64,000 nucleotides of DNA from JAHEDT01 sp963825615 (GCA_963825615.1 CAWGTV010000008.1:620001-684000); one strand, 5' to 3'. Shown: positions 12,270 to 20,804, numbered from the stretch's first letter. Numbers and translations: made by a program. Notes: generated from the sequence alone by a model not told the origin.

Positions 12270-12781
12270 AAACCCGCAGCTTCCTGTATAGCATGCTGCT
12301 CTTCGGCTTGGTCGCGGGGCTGGCACAACCCGCCACCGCCGCAGAGATCAAGGCATATTCCGTGGAAAAAGGTGCCTACATCATCACCGAGACCGTGCAC
12401 AAGAGCGACGCCGAATGGCGCAAGCTACTGAGCCCGGAGGAGTATCACATCCTGCGCGAAAAGGGCACTGAACCTGCCTTTACCGGAAAATACGATAAGA
12501 ACCACGAACATGGTGTCTATCGCTGCGCCGGTTGTGGGCTCGATCTCTACTCGTCCAAGGACAAGTTCGATTCCGGCACCGGCTGGCCGAGCTTTACCGC
12601 GCCGGTCGCCGCCGAAAACATCGCTACGGCCGACGATGTCAGCCTCTTTATGACGCGCACCGAACTGCTCTGCGCCCGCTGCGGCGGACACCTTGGGCAC
12701 GTGTTCGACGACGGCCCGCCGCCGACCGGCCTGCGCCACTGCATCAATTCGGCTGCGCTCAGGTTTGTTGCCAGCAAGTAG
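12266..12781 (+). CDS. msrB: Peptide-methionine (R)-S-oxide reductase, exported
   Basis: 171 residues with a signal peptide (cleavage near the ATAAE site, about residue 26). MsrB repairs R-methionine sulfoxide in proteins. Visible: zinc-binding CAGC and CARC pairs, FDSGTGWPSF, GHLGHVF and the catalytic Cys in RHCINSAAL. Here the catalytic residue is Cys, not selenocysteine. An AAGGAG site precedes the ATG within the previous gene. Exported MsrB next to exported MsrA implies periplasmic protein repair. Confidence 0.94.
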   Translation: MKTRSFLYSMLLFGLVAGLAQPATAAEIKAYSVEKGAYIITETVHKSDAEWRKLLSPEEYHILREKGTEPAFTGKYDKNHEHGVYRCAGCGLDLYSSKDKFDSGTGWPSFTAPVAAENIATADDVSLFMTRTELLCARCGGHLGHVFDDGPPPTGLRHCINSAALRFVASK

Positions 12782-12831
12782 TCTTGCGCTATTGTTCTAT
12801 GAGCAGGCCCCAGACATGAGGAGATAATGAG

Positions 12832-13467
12832 ATGAAGATCCTGATGAGCCTACTCGTGAGTCTGATCGTTGTGCCCGGTCTGGCCAGCACCGCAACTGCA
12901 GACAAAAAGGACCCCAAGATGGAGATAAAACAGAGAACGACGGCCAAGGCCATCTTTGCCGGGGGGTGTTTCTGGTGCATGGAGCCGCCCTTCGAAAAGC
13001 TCGACGGCGTTCAGTCCGTGGTTTCCGGCTATATCGGCGGAGACAAGAAGAACCCCACCTACAAAGACGTTTCGGGGGGAATGACCGGCCACGCCGAAGC
13101 CGTTGAGATCACCTACGATCCAGCAAAAATAAGCTATGAACAGCTGCTCGAGGTCTTCTGGATGAACGTCGATCCGACCGATGCCCGTGGCCAGTTTGTC
13201 GATCGCGGCAGCCAGTACCGCACCGGCATCTTCTTCCTCGACGAGGAGCAGAAACAGCTGGCCGAGGACTCGAAAGAGCGGCTCGGCAAATCGGGTCGCT
13301 TCGATAGCCCGATCGTCACCGAGATCACTGCCGCAACCACTTTCTATCCGGCGGAGGACTACCACCAGGATTACTACAAGGATAACTCGGTGGACTACAG
13401 TTTCTACCGTTACAACTCGGGGCGGGACCAGTACCTTAAAAAGGTCTGGGGTAAAAAAGACCAGTAA
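12832..13467 (+). CDS. msrA: Peptide-methionine (S)-S-oxide reductase, exported
   Basis: 211 residues: signal peptide (MKILMSLLVSLIVVPGLAST) then the MsrA domain with active-site GGCFWCMEPPF, VVSGYIGG, GHAEAVEITYDP, VDPTDARGQFVDRGSQYRT and the C-terminal YHQDYYKD. It repairs S-methionine sulfoxide. It lies 50 bp behind msrB and 97 bp ahead of the UGA-containing peroxiredoxin, forming an oxidative-damage repair group. Confidence 0.95.
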   Translation: MKILMSLLVSLIVVPGLASTATADKKDPKMEIKQRTTAKAIFAGGCFWCMEPPFEKLDGVQSVVSGYIGGDKKNPTYKDVSGGMTGHAEAVEITYDPAKISYEQLLEVFWMNVDPTDARGQFVDRGSQYRTGIFFLDEEQKQLAEDSKERLGKSGRFDSPIVTEITAATTFYPAEDYHQDYYKDNSVDYSFYRYNSGRDQYLKKVWGKKDQ

Positions 13468-13564
13468 AAAACCAACGCTGATTGCAGTGGCTGGAAAGTC
13501 GGAGATTGCGCATCGGCTTTGCCGCTGTCTGTGACCGCGTTCCTGGAAGGGAAAGGAGCTTGTG

Positions 13565-14044
13565 ATGAAGAACATCATCCGCGCCGGCGCAACCGTCGCG
13601 GCAAACTTGCTGGCCGCGAAGGCCGTCGATTTGAAGGTCGGTGATAAAGCGCCCGCGTTTACTGCGCCCTCGACCGAGGGGGAGATCGAACTCGGGCAGT
13701 CGCTACAGAAGGGCTCGGTGGTTTTGGCCCTCTATCCCGCCGACTTCACCCCTGGCTGAACAAACGAAATGCAGGCTTTTCAAAGCGACTTCGTGCGCTT
13801 TGCTGAGCACAACGCCCAGGTCCTGGGCGTCAGTTCCGACTCGTTGGAGACCCATCGGGAATTCGCTGCAAAGCTAGGCCTGGGTTTTCCACTGATCGCT
13901 GATGATGGCACGGTATGCAAACTATACGGTGGCGGCCGGATCACCTACCTCATCGACCAATCCGGCGTCATCCGCTATATCCATAAGGGGATGCCGGATA
14001 ATAAAACCCTGATTCACGAGCTCGCAAGCATGAACGCACTTTAG
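13565..14044 (+). CDS. Peroxiredoxin (BCP/thiol peroxidase type), probable selenoprotein with in-frame UGA as Sec65
   Basis: An automatic gene caller would split this gene at TGA 13757-13759, but the reading frame continues without interruption to 14044 and the protein resumes exactly in family register: ALYPADFTPG-[UGA]-TNEMQAFQSDF, where peroxiredoxins have P-x-x-C-T-x-E with the peroxidatic Cys. UGA therefore replaces the catalytic Cys, the known pattern of bacterial selenoprotein peroxiredoxins. The rest is normal (VLGVSSDSLETHREFAAKLGLGFPL, ITYLIDQSGVIRYIHKG). Total 159 residues with Sec. The ATG at 13565 is preceded by AAAGGAG. A short hydrophobic N-terminus precedes VGDKAPAF. The Sec machinery (selA, selB, selC, selD) is not in this window. 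Confidence 0.85.
13781..13802 (+). promoter_or_regulatory. Candidate bacterial SECIS hairpin
   Basis: CAAAGCG - ACTTCGTG - CGCTTTG is a perfect 7-bp stem with an 8-nt loop inside the coding sequence. Its loop begins 28 nt after the UGA, within the spacing bacterial SelB-binding hairpins use. The loop closing pair supplies the G next to the apical loop; the bulged U expected in some SECIS elements is not obvious. Confidence 0.5.
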
Positions 14045-14362
14045 CGGGCATGTCATCGAACAGCATTGACCGACAGACCCCGGCCTTTTCATCTTACCGG
14101 GGCCTGTCTCTTTTCTTTGGCGGACATAACTCGACTCGGCGCGATGATTCCTTTCTGCGGAAAGCTTGCCTATTGTAATGGCTAGGAAAGCTTCTATTAA
14201 TCCAGGTTGTGTAAAATAACTTCCATGCAGGCTTACTCAATTCAAAGCGTCAGAACTAATAGATGTCCCGAACAGACTAGATTAGAGACATAGTGCTTTA
14301 CGCCGCCTTTTTTCGTGGGGCTGGGCTCCGATTAACCCTGTTCAAGAAATGATCAACGAAGA
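14045..14362. other. Intergenic region behind the peroxiredoxin
   Basis: Holds the terminator at 14072-14114. From 14115 to 14362 I see no gene, only AT-richer sequence that includes two similar phrases (GGAAAGCTT near 14158 and 14187). Confidence 0.5.
14072..14114 (+). terminator. Rho-independent terminator of the Msr/peroxiredoxin group
   Basis: GACAGACCCCGG and CCGGGGCCTGTC form a 12-bp stem with one mismatch, followed by TCTCTTTTC. Confidence 0.85.
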
Positions 14363-14572
14363 ATGATCGGCGTTACGAATCTAACCCCTCGTTACGGCAA
14401 GTTCACCGCGGTCATTCGTATGTCGTTTCAAATTGGATGCGGCGCGAGATTTGGTTTGCTTGGACACATAAGTGTCTGTAAATCAACTACCGAACAGGTG
14501 CTCACCGATTATTCCGAACTGGCCAGCGAAGAGAGCCGCATTGTAGTCGAAGCGTTGCAGGTCGACCGCTGA
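14363..14572 (+). pseudogene. Relic of an ABC-transporter ATP-binding protein, N-terminal fragment
   Basis: The 69-residue frame reads MIGVTNLTPRYGKFTAV...SFQIGCGARFGLLGHISVCKSTTEQVLTDY, which matches the first 60 residues of ABC-2-type ATPases (IEVTNLTKRYGKFTAV...GLLGPNGAGKSTT..LTG). The Walker A residues are destroyed (GPNGAGKST has become GHISVCKST) and the protein stops after EALQVDR, before any signature motif. It cannot bind ATP. It is a decayed gene start with nothing recognisable of the remainder downstream. Confidence 0.7.
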
Positions 14573-14681
14573 GGAGCCCAGGCACGTTATTCTTCAATGG
14601 CAGGAAACGTGCCGGATGTCCGGAGAGGAGGGAATACCGGCAACAGTATGTTAACAATATTCTCTTCACGGTAAAAACGTC

Positions 14682-14715
14682 AAAGGCCTCAGCACAGAAA
14701 GGTGCTGAGGCCTTG
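14682..14715 (-). terminator. Terminator of the serS-tRNA unit
   Basis: On the reverse strand AAGGCCTCAGCACC and GGTGCTGAGGCCTT-type arms form a 13-bp stem just past tRNA-Arg, followed by TTGACGTTTTTAC. Confidence 0.75.
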
Positions 14716-14722
14716 TATTAAA

Positions 14723-14799
<77 letters not shown>

Positions 14800-14866
14800 A
14801 AGGGGAATCGGTTTATCGCTTAAAGCTAACCGAAAGTCAAGTTTTTTCAAGCCGTGCAGAAAAAAC

Positions 14867-14956
<90 letters not shown>

Positions 14957-15019
14957 GCTATACACATTTTTTGCGAACGCACAGTGTAATGCCGTCGTTC
15001 ACGTTTTTCAATCTAAATT

Positions 15020-15105
15020 TGGCGGAGGAGGTAGGATTCGAACCCACGGAACTTTCGTTCAACGGTTTTCAAGACCGCCGCCTTAAGCCACTCGGCCACT
15101 CCTCC
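15020..15105 (-). tRNA. tRNA-Ser (anticodon TGA)
   Basis: 86 nt class II tRNA with encoded CCA; acceptor GGAGGAG/CTCCTCC-type pairing, anticodon loop CTTGAAA, long variable arm, T-loop GTTCGAATC. First tRNA downstream of serS. Confidence 0.96.
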
Positions 15106-15120
15106 GTGCTCATACTATTT

Positions 15121-15141
15121 ATACGAACCCCGGGTTCGTAT
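15121..15141 (-). other. Perfect 10-1-10 inverted repeat at the serS stop codon
   Basis: ATACGAACCC-C-GGGTTCGTAT lies between the serS stop and tRNA-Ser(TGA). It has no T run on the reverse strand, so it may be an mRNA-end or processing hairpin rather than a terminator. Confidence 0.6.
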
Positions 15142-16409
15142 CAACCGATTTTTTCCAGCCCTCCCATGTAGGGACGCAAGACTTCCGGCACCAGTACGGT
15201 GCCGTCGGCCTGCTGGTAGTTTTCCAGCACCGCCACCAGGGTGCGGCCAACGGCCAGCCCCGAGCCGTTCAGGGTGTGGACGAATTCAGGCTTGCTCCCC
15301 GCTTCGCGTCGGAAGCGGATGCCGGCGCGGCGGGCCTGGAAGTCGCGGAAGTTCGAGCAGGACGAGATTTCGCGGTAGGCCTGCTGGCCCGGCAGCCAGA
15401 CTTCTATATCGAAGGTGCGCGCCGCGGAGAAGCCGATATCGGCGGTGCACAGATCGACCACCCGGTAAGGCAGCTTGAGCGCCTGCAGAATCCCTTCGGC
15501 ATCGGCAAGCAGCTTGTCGAGTTCGGCGTCCGAATCCTCGGGGCGGGTGAACTTGACCAGCTCGACCTTGTTGAACTGGTGCTGGCGGATCAGGCCGCGC
15601 GTGTCGCGGCCATGAGCGCCGGCCTCCTTGCGGAAGCAGGGGGTGTAGGCTGCGTAGCAGATCGGCAGTTGGGCACCGTCGAGGATCTCGTCACGGAAGA
15701 TGTTGGTCACCGGCACCTCGGCGGTCGGGATCAGGAAGTAATCCGGATCGTCGAGATGAAAAAGGTCGGCTTCGAACTTCGGCAGCTGGCCGGTGCCGGT
15801 CATGGTGTCGCGGTTGACCATGAAGGGCGGTAGCACTTCCGTGTACTTGTCGACCCGGGTGTGGGTGTCGAGCATGAGATTGATCAGGGCACGCTCGAGC
15901 CGTGCGCCGGCGCCCTTGGAGAGGGCAAAGCGGGCACCGGTGATCTTGGTGGCCCGATCGAAATCGATGATGTCGAGGTCTTCGCCGAGGTCCCAGTGGG
16001 CCTTCGGCGCAAAGTCGAGCCGGGGCGGCTCCCCCCAGCTGCGTACTTCCGGGTTGTCCTCCTCAGACTGGCCGAGGGGGCAGGCTGCATCGGGGAGGTT
16101 GGGCAGCACCAGCAGCAGCCCCTTGAGGTTGTCTTCAACCTGGCGCAGTTCCTCGTCGAGTTCCTTGATGCGCATCGAGACATCCTTCATGCGGGCGATC
16201 TCGCCCTGGACCTGGCTCTTGTCCTTGGTGCGGCCGATCAGTGCCGAGACCTGGTTGCGTTCAGCCTTGAGGTTCTCCGCTTCACTGAGCAGGCTACGCC
16301 GGCTGTCATCGAGGGCACGGAAGGCGCCGAGATCGACGGCCCCGCCACGGGTAGCTAGGCGGCGTTCGACTTCGTCGAGGTTATCACGCAGAAATTTGAG
16401 GTCGAGCAT
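15141..16409 (-). CDS. serS: Seryl-tRNA synthetase
   Basis: 422 residues, normal length. N-terminal coiled-coil arm (about 30-105) that grips the long variable arm of tRNA-Ser, then the class II catalytic core: motif 1 region LINLMLDTHT, motif 2 CFRKEAGAHGRDTRGLIRQHQFNKVEL, and motif 3 GSGLAVGRTLVAVLENYQ. The start is the ATG at 16409 (MLDLKFLRDN), preceded by AAGGATC; the longer reading lacks family similarity. It is transcribed into tRNA-Ser(TGA), tRNA-Ser(GCT) and tRNA-Arg(ACG), so enzyme and two of its substrates probably share a transcript. Confidence 0.97.
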   Translation of the reverse strand: MLDLKFLRDNLDEVERRLATRGGAVDLGAFRALDDSRRSLLSEAENLKAERNQVSALIGRTKDKSQVQGEIARMKDVSMRIKELDEELRQVEDNLKGLLLVLPNLPDAACPLGQSEEDNPEVRSWGEPPRLDFAPKAHWDLGEDLDIIDFDRATKITGARFALSKGAGARLERALINLMLDTHTRVDKYTEVLPPFMVNRDTMTGTGQLPKFEADLFHLDDPDYFLIPTAEVPVTNIFRDEILDGAQLPICYAAYTPCFRKEAGAHGRDTRGLIRQHQFNKVELVKFTRPEDSDAELDKLLADAEGILQALKLPYRVVDLCTADIGFSAARTFDIEVWLPGQQAYREISSCSNFRDFQARRAGIRFRREAGSKPEFVHTLNGSGLAVGRTLVAVLENYQQADGTVLVPEVLRPYMGGLEKIG

Positions 16410-16470
16410 CAGGGATCCTTCATCGTTCAAACTGTGGAGCTGGCTTTTCTAGCACTTTCAGCAGGGAAGG

Positions 16471-17061
16471 TCAAGACTCCGCGTCATCCCTGCGCTGGCC
16501 GCGCACCCACCAGTCGATATCACCGTCGAACCACCAGCGGGTCGAATCGGTCGCCCAGATCGTTTCCGCCAGGGTTCTGGCCGGCTCGGTCTGCAGGCGT
16601 TTGAGCGTCACCGGATACCATTCGTCGGCGTAGCGGTTGCCGAGGTCCTTGTACTCCTTGAGCGCCAAGATCATCTCCAATTGGTCGGCGTCGTGGGCGA
16701 TGCGCGCCTCGCGCGTCTCTTTGGCCATGAACTCGTTCTGCAGGCTGCGGTAGTCGTCGCCAAAGGGGAGGGTGCATGCTAGGTCCTCGATCGCCCTGCG
16801 TTCGTCGACTTTGACATACTTCTTGTTGACATAGTTGAGGTCGCCGGTGCGCGCTTCGGGGATGTCATGAAACAGGCAGAGCAGCACCACGCGGCCGGCA
16901 TCGGCCTCCTCGTCGAGTTGGGCCAGGGTGTAGCCGATCAGGCTGGTGCGAAAGATGTGCTCCGCCACCGACTCGGCCCCCGAGCCGAGGAACTGGAAGC
17001 CGGTGCGCGGCGTGCGCTTGAGCATGCCAGCTTCGAAGAGAAAATTGGCGATGTTTTTCAT
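16471..17061 (-). CDS. HD-domain hydrolase, YfbR-like nucleotidase type
   Basis: 196 residues. An HD phosphohydrolase domain with SVAEHIFRTSLI (first His), LLCLFHDIPEARTGD (HD pair) and RIAHDADQLEMILALKEYKD (distal Asp), the metal-binding H...HD...D set. The layout resembles the 5'-deoxynucleotidase YfbR and related HD-3 proteins, which dephosphorylate deoxynucleoside monophosphates. The substrate here is inferred from the family only. It lies 62 bp upstream of serS on the same strand and may be cotranscribed. Confidence 0.8.
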   Translation of the reverse strand: MKNIANFLFEAGMLKRTPRTGFQFLGSGAESVAEHIFRTSLIGYTLAQLDEEADAGRVVLLCLFHDIPEARTGDLNYVNKKYVKVDERRAIEDLACTLPFGDDYRSLQNEFMAKETREARIAHDADQLEMILALKEYKDLGNRYADEWYPVTLKRLQTEPARTLAETIWATDSTRWWFDGDIDWWVRGQRRDDAES

Positions 17062-17368
17062 GGAGAACCTTTTGCCACGGAGACAGACTGATACTGCTAA
17101 GTTTTAACGTAAAGAGGCCGGAGACGCAAAGATAATCGGGACGTGGGACGAGGAATGCGAAAGTCAAAAACTTAAGGCAATGAGAATACTTTATGTTGAT
17201 ATTGGGGGTCGCAAATATTCTTAGGATTTCTGAGAACCAGAGGTGGAAGAACTTCTTGGGCAGTTCTCAGTTGATTAAGGTCCTATCTCGGATTGCGTGC
17301 GATGTAAGAATTACCCCTCCCACACAGGAAAGGCTATACTGGGTCTGACAGATGGCTGTCCTGTCAAA
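17062..17368. other. Intergenic region between the HD hydrolase and htpX
   Basis: Contains a degenerate copy of the TTTAACG-AAAG...ACGCAAAG repeat at 17099-17128 and otherwise nothing I can assign. The two flanking genes are on the same strand. Confidence 0.4.
17099..17128. repeat. TTTTAACGTAAAG...GACGCAAAG repeat, degenerate copy
   Basis: Third location of the TTAACGCAAAGACGCAAAG family, with a short insertion. Confidence 0.45.
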
Positions 17369-18268
17369 CTACCCGCCAGCAAGGTTCCCACGTTGCAGCG
17401 CCTCAATCCTCTCCTCCAGCGATGGATGGGTCATGAACAGTCGGCGCAACCCACTTCCTCTGCTGCCCGAGATGCCAAATGCTGCCATCTGATCCGGCAG
17501 GTGCGGCTGGTTGACACTCTGTTGGAGTTTCTTAAGCGCTGCAACCATCCTCTCTCTGCCAGCGAGTCGTGCCCCACCGGCATCGGCCCTGAACTCACGC
17601 TGTCGGCTGAACCAGAAAACAATAACACTTGCAATAATGCCGAACACCAACTGGGCGATAATCGTAGTAATAATAAAAGCGGGGCCGTGACCCTTTTCGG
17701 TCTTGAAAACTACCCTGTCAACCAAGTGTCCAACCACCCGCGAGGCGACAATGACAAAGGTATTAACTACCCCCTGGATCAGTGCAAGTGTCACCATGTC
17801 GCCATTAGCCACGTGGCTGACTTCATGAGCCAGGACTGCTTCGGCTTCGTTGCGATTCATGGCACGCAGCAAACCAGTGCTGACAGCCACCAGGGCATTA
17901 TTGCGACGCATTCCTGTTGCGAACGCATTAACGTCAGGTGCATCGTATATGGCGACTTCGGGCATGCCGATCCCCGCCACCTCAGCCTGTCTACGAACGG
18001 CCTGAACCAACCAAGCTTCCGTTTCGGTTGACGGAGTTGCGATGACGCGGGCTCCGGTAAGCCTTTTGGCCGTCCACTTGGAAATCACCAGTGAGATCAA
18101 TGAACCACCAAAACCGAAGACAGCAGCAAAAACAATCAGATTGGCCATGTCCAACCCTACGCCTTGTTCATCGAGGATCTGCCCGACTCCAAGCAGATGA
18201 AGAACTAAACTGAGAATTGCGACAATTGCCAGGTTGGTAATTATGAACAATCCAATTCTTTTGAACAT
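17369..18268 (-). CDS. htpX: Membrane zinc metalloprotease HtpX
   Basis: 299 residues. Two N-terminal membrane helices (about 5-28 and 38-58), the gluzincin motif HEVSHVANGD near residue 143 and a third ligand in the ADAGGARLAG segment, then two more hydrophobic segments and the C-terminal THPSLEERIEAL. HtpX degrades damaged membrane proteins with FtsH. Start chosen at ATG 18268 (MFKRIG), with GAGG upstream. A second, different HtpX homologue is cut by the end of the window (63430-64000). Confidence 0.95.
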   Translation of the reverse strand: MFKRIGLFIITNLAIVAILSLVLHLLGVGQILDEQGVGLDMANLIVFAAVFGFGGSLISLVISKWTAKRLTGARVIATPSTETEAWLVQAVRRQAEVAGIGMPEVAIYDAPDVNAFATGMRRNNALVAVSTGLLRAMNRNEAEAVLAHEVSHVANGDMVTLALIQGVVNTFVIVASRVVGHLVDRVVFKTEKGHGPAFIITTIIAQLVFGIIASVIVFWFSRQREFRADAGGARLAGRERMVAALKKLQQSVNQPHLPDQMAAFGISGSRGSGLRRLFMTHPSLEERIEALQRGNLAGG

Positions 18269-18595
18269 GTTTTCCTCGCCTCTTGTTTTTCCCATAGTAT
18301 AAGGGCTTGAATTGCCTTGGGAAAGCACCAATTCCATCTAACTCGGTGTGCTCAATCCCGCCACTCATATATTAACAATATTATATAAGGGCACTTTTTA
18401 ATTGCATCTCCGGAAATGAAGTTTTTTCCAGATGGGGAAACGGCTAAAACGGACTGACGAAGATATGCCCTATTAACATTGACAAAAAGAACTTTTAATG
18501 AGCAGTGGGAATTGGTTGGCAAGATGGTATATAAATTAGTGAATAGTTGAGGATAAGCCATATTAGATTGTCACCTGTCTTGTTGGTTGGGATTC
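18269..18595. other. Divergent intergenic region htpX/ZIP gene
   Basis: AT-rich, about 325 bp between two divergent genes, so it must hold both promoters. I could not pick convincing -35/-10 pairs or a metal-regulator box. Confidence 0.4.
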
Positions 18596-19426
18596 ATGGA
18601 TTCCAGCAATGTCGCCTTGGCTTTCGGTTTAACCCTGTTCGCCGGTTTGGCTACTGGTATCGGAAGTGCTCTGGCTTTTTTTGCCCGCACAACCAACACC
18701 CGTTTTCTCTCCCTGTCCTTGGGGTTTTCCGCCGGGGTTATGCTGTATGTATCCTTCGTAGAGATTTTCTTTAAAGCCAAAAAAGAACTGATAGGGAGCC
18801 TTGGCGAGGTGCCTGGGACCTGGGTAACAGTCGGTGCTTTCTTCGGAGGGATTGCCCTGATAGGAATAATCGACAAACTTGTACCGAACTATGAGAATCC
18901 CCATGAATTTCATTCCATCGAGGAAATGGACACGGGGCTTGAAAACCTGCCGCACAACGAGGCTCATGATTTTAAAAAGCTGCGGAGAATGGGTGTCCTT
19001 ACGGCATTGGCGATTGGCATCCACAACTTCCCTGAAGGGTTGGCCACCTTTACGGCATCCCTAACTGACCCGAACCTGGGAATAGCCATCGCCGTTGCCG
19101 TCGCCATTCACAACATTCCGGAGGGAATCGCGGTGTCAGTCCCGATTTACTATGCCACCGGAAGCCGGATGAAGGCCTTTAAACTTTCCTTCCTCTCCGG
19201 GCTGTCCGAACCGGTCGGCGCCCTGGTCGGGTATCTCATCTTTATGCCTTTTTTCTCGCCAATGGTTTTCGGGATTCTGTTTGCAAGTGTTGCAGGGATC
19301 ATGGTTTTTATCTCCCTCGATGAACTTCTTCCCTCAGCCGAAGAATTTGGGGAGCATCATTTGACCATCATCGGTGTGATTGCCGGTATGGCCGTGATGG
19401 CTCTGAGCCTTCTGTTGTTTTTGTAG
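18596..19426 (+). CDS. zupT: ZIP-family divalent metal transporter (ZupT-like)
   Basis: 276 residues, eight predicted membrane helices. The two ZIP metal-site helices are intact: GIHNFPEGLATF (HNxPEG) and AIHNIPEGIAVSVP (HNxPEG). A cytoplasmic loop of about 45 residues rich in His, Glu and Asp lies between helices 3 and 4 (NPHEFHSIEEMD...). ZupT imports zinc, and also iron, manganese and cobalt, with low selectivity. A second, distinct ZIP protein is at 34647-35462. Confidence 0.93.
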   Translation: MDSSNVALAFGLTLFAGLATGIGSALAFFARTTNTRFLSLSLGFSAGVMLYVSFVEIFFKAKKELIGSLGEVPGTWVTVGAFFGGIALIGIIDKLVPNYENPHEFHSIEEMDTGLENLPHNEAHDFKKLRRMGVLTALAIGIHNFPEGLATFTASLTDPNLGIAIAVAVAIHNIPEGIAVSVPIYYATGSRMKAFKLSFLSGLSEPVGALVGYLIFMPFFSPMVFGILFASVAGIMVFISLDELLPSAEEFGEHHLTIIGVIAGMAVMALSLLLFL

Positions 19427-19481
19427 GAACTATTGACAAAATTTTGCCATATGGAGGATTTTCCCCTATTGCAATTGAAGT

Positions 19482-19509
19482 CTTCCTAAACGAGTTGAGT
19501 TTTAGGAAG
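19482..19509. repeat. Hairpin behind the ZIP gene
   Basis: CTTCCTAAA and TTTAGGAAG form a perfect 9-bp stem with a 10-nt loop, without a T run. It is probably a transcript-end structure between zupT and the convergent 19636-19932 frame. Confidence 0.4.
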
Positions 19510-19635
19510 GCAGGGACGTGAATGGGAATTGAAACTTGGTATTCCCTTAAAGCTCTCTTCCTGATTTTTGGGCCTCGAATTAGACCAATAAGGATTGCTT
19601 CTCAGGAATGCTGAAATTTGAGATCAACGTTGCCG

Positions 19636-19932
19636 TTAATCTAATTCCATAAACTCTTCATGAAACCATTTGTCGGACTTTCTACCATATTCATCCAAAG
19701 AGAAACCTTCCGTAGCCATTTGTCGCTTTTCTAGAGATTTTAAATGACAATCCAGTTCACTGTTATCAGTTAAGGCTGTTAGCATTAGGCCGTCTTCTGG
19801 ACTTCCTTGCAGACGTACGAAGTCATTTTTTAAATGACGGTCTTTTTTGAGAGTTTCATGTTTTAATAATTGAAGGGTCAAAGCATATGATGTTGTCTTA
19901 TTTATCATCTCAGATTGCTTGTTAGTTCCCAT
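19636..19932 (-). CDS. Hypothetical protein, 98 residues
   Basis: Charged, soluble, no signal peptide and no recognised motif; the C-terminus is acidic and aromatic (KWFHEEFMELD). No clear ribosome-binding site is seen before the ATG. AT-rich like the rest of this island. It could be a real small protein or a chance frame. Confidence 0.4.
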   Translation of the reverse strand: MGTNKQSEMINKTTSYALTLQLLKHETLKKDRHLKNDFVRLQGSPEDGLMLTALTDNSELDCHLKSLEKRQMATEGFSLDEYGRKSDKWFHEEFMELD

Positions 19933-19943
19933 AATGACGCAAA

Positions 19944-19980
19944 TGCGAAATTCTTACTGCCCCTGCCTGCAATGTAAGAA
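19944..19980. repeat. GCGAAATTCTTACTGCCCCTGC element, copy 1
   Basis: First of at least five intergenic copies of a short phrase (GCGAAATTCTT-CTGCCCCTGCA-TATAAGAA) found only between 19.9 and 27.8 kb. Others: 21151-21182, 22028-22052, 26043-26077, 27742-27768. Confidence 0.55.
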
Positions 19981-20075
19981 TGGCCTATCCAGAGAGGACG
20001 GACCATTTTGCGTCTGGTGGTTGGTAGCGTAGAAGGAAATCCGGCTTGAGGAAAGGCCCAATAACTATAAAAAAT

Positions 20076-20804
20076 TCATTGTGCGGGAATTAATTTATCC
20101 CCTGATATAATTTCACCAGCCAGAATTGACTTTATAAAGCTCGGATTCTCGCGGTGATAGCGGTAAGACATGATTCCAAACAAGTTTGGATTCATCACCC
20201 AAGATAAGGAATTGATCTGATAAATTGATCTAAAAGTTTTATGCGGCCAAAGTTCAAGGACTTGTAACTTTTCCGGTTCGTCCAATGTCTCTATCTGCAC
20301 TACATAAGAGACAAATTCGGTCAATGGCCGTTCTACTTCCTTACCCATCGCTTCAAAAATCTGATGATACAAATTGTGGGCAACTTCATGTGCGACAATT
20401 GAGCGGTGATATTCATGAGTGTTAGGGATTGAACCGAAGATCATTCTTTGTTCCGCAAGAGCGGTTTCACACGAAGTGATTACACTATGATTAGCAATTC
20501 TATTGTAAAAGGCACAAAATATATTTGATTCTTTGTTGCCCTCATTTTCAACGCCCGTCTCCGAGATGACATGATCGAGTATTATGATATGGACATGCTG
20601 AAACTCGGAGAACCCGTATGCCGCAAAAAAATTCAGGGCCCTACGAACTCCCTCGCAGGCAATCTCAGCATCCTTTTGCGCAGAAAATTCTACTTTGACA
20701 TTCTCAAGTCCACAATCAGTCTCTTCAGCGATGGCTTGAGATGGTGATAAGTTGATGGCAACGAAAAATGCAATCACTGACAGAACCAAACATAACTTGA
20801 TCAC
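20076..20804 (-). CDS. Exported putative zinc metallopeptidase (HEVAH)
   Basis: 242 residues from the GTG at 20804, which has AAGGAG six bases upstream. A signal peptide (VIKLCLVLSVIAFFVAINLSPSQAIA) is followed by a periplasmic domain with SIVAHEVAHNLYHQ, a gluzincin-like HExxH with a plausible third ligand (Glu in PLTEFVSYV about 25 residues later). Three cysteines could form disulfides. I do not recognise the family; similar small exported peptidase-like proteins of unknown role are common in Proteobacteria. Target unknown. Confidence 0.6.
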   Translation of the reverse strand: MIKLCLVLSVIAFFVAINLSPSQAIAEETDCGLENVKVEFSAQKDAEIACEGVRRALNFFAAYGFSEFQHVHIIILDHVISETGVENEGNKESNIFCAFYNRIANHSVITSCETALAEQRMIFGSIPNTHEYHRSIVAHEVAHNLYHQIFEAMGKEVERPLTEFVSYVVQIETLDEPEKLQVLELWPHKTFRSIYQINSLSWVMNPNLFGIMSYRYHRENPSFIKSILAGEIISGDKLIPAQ

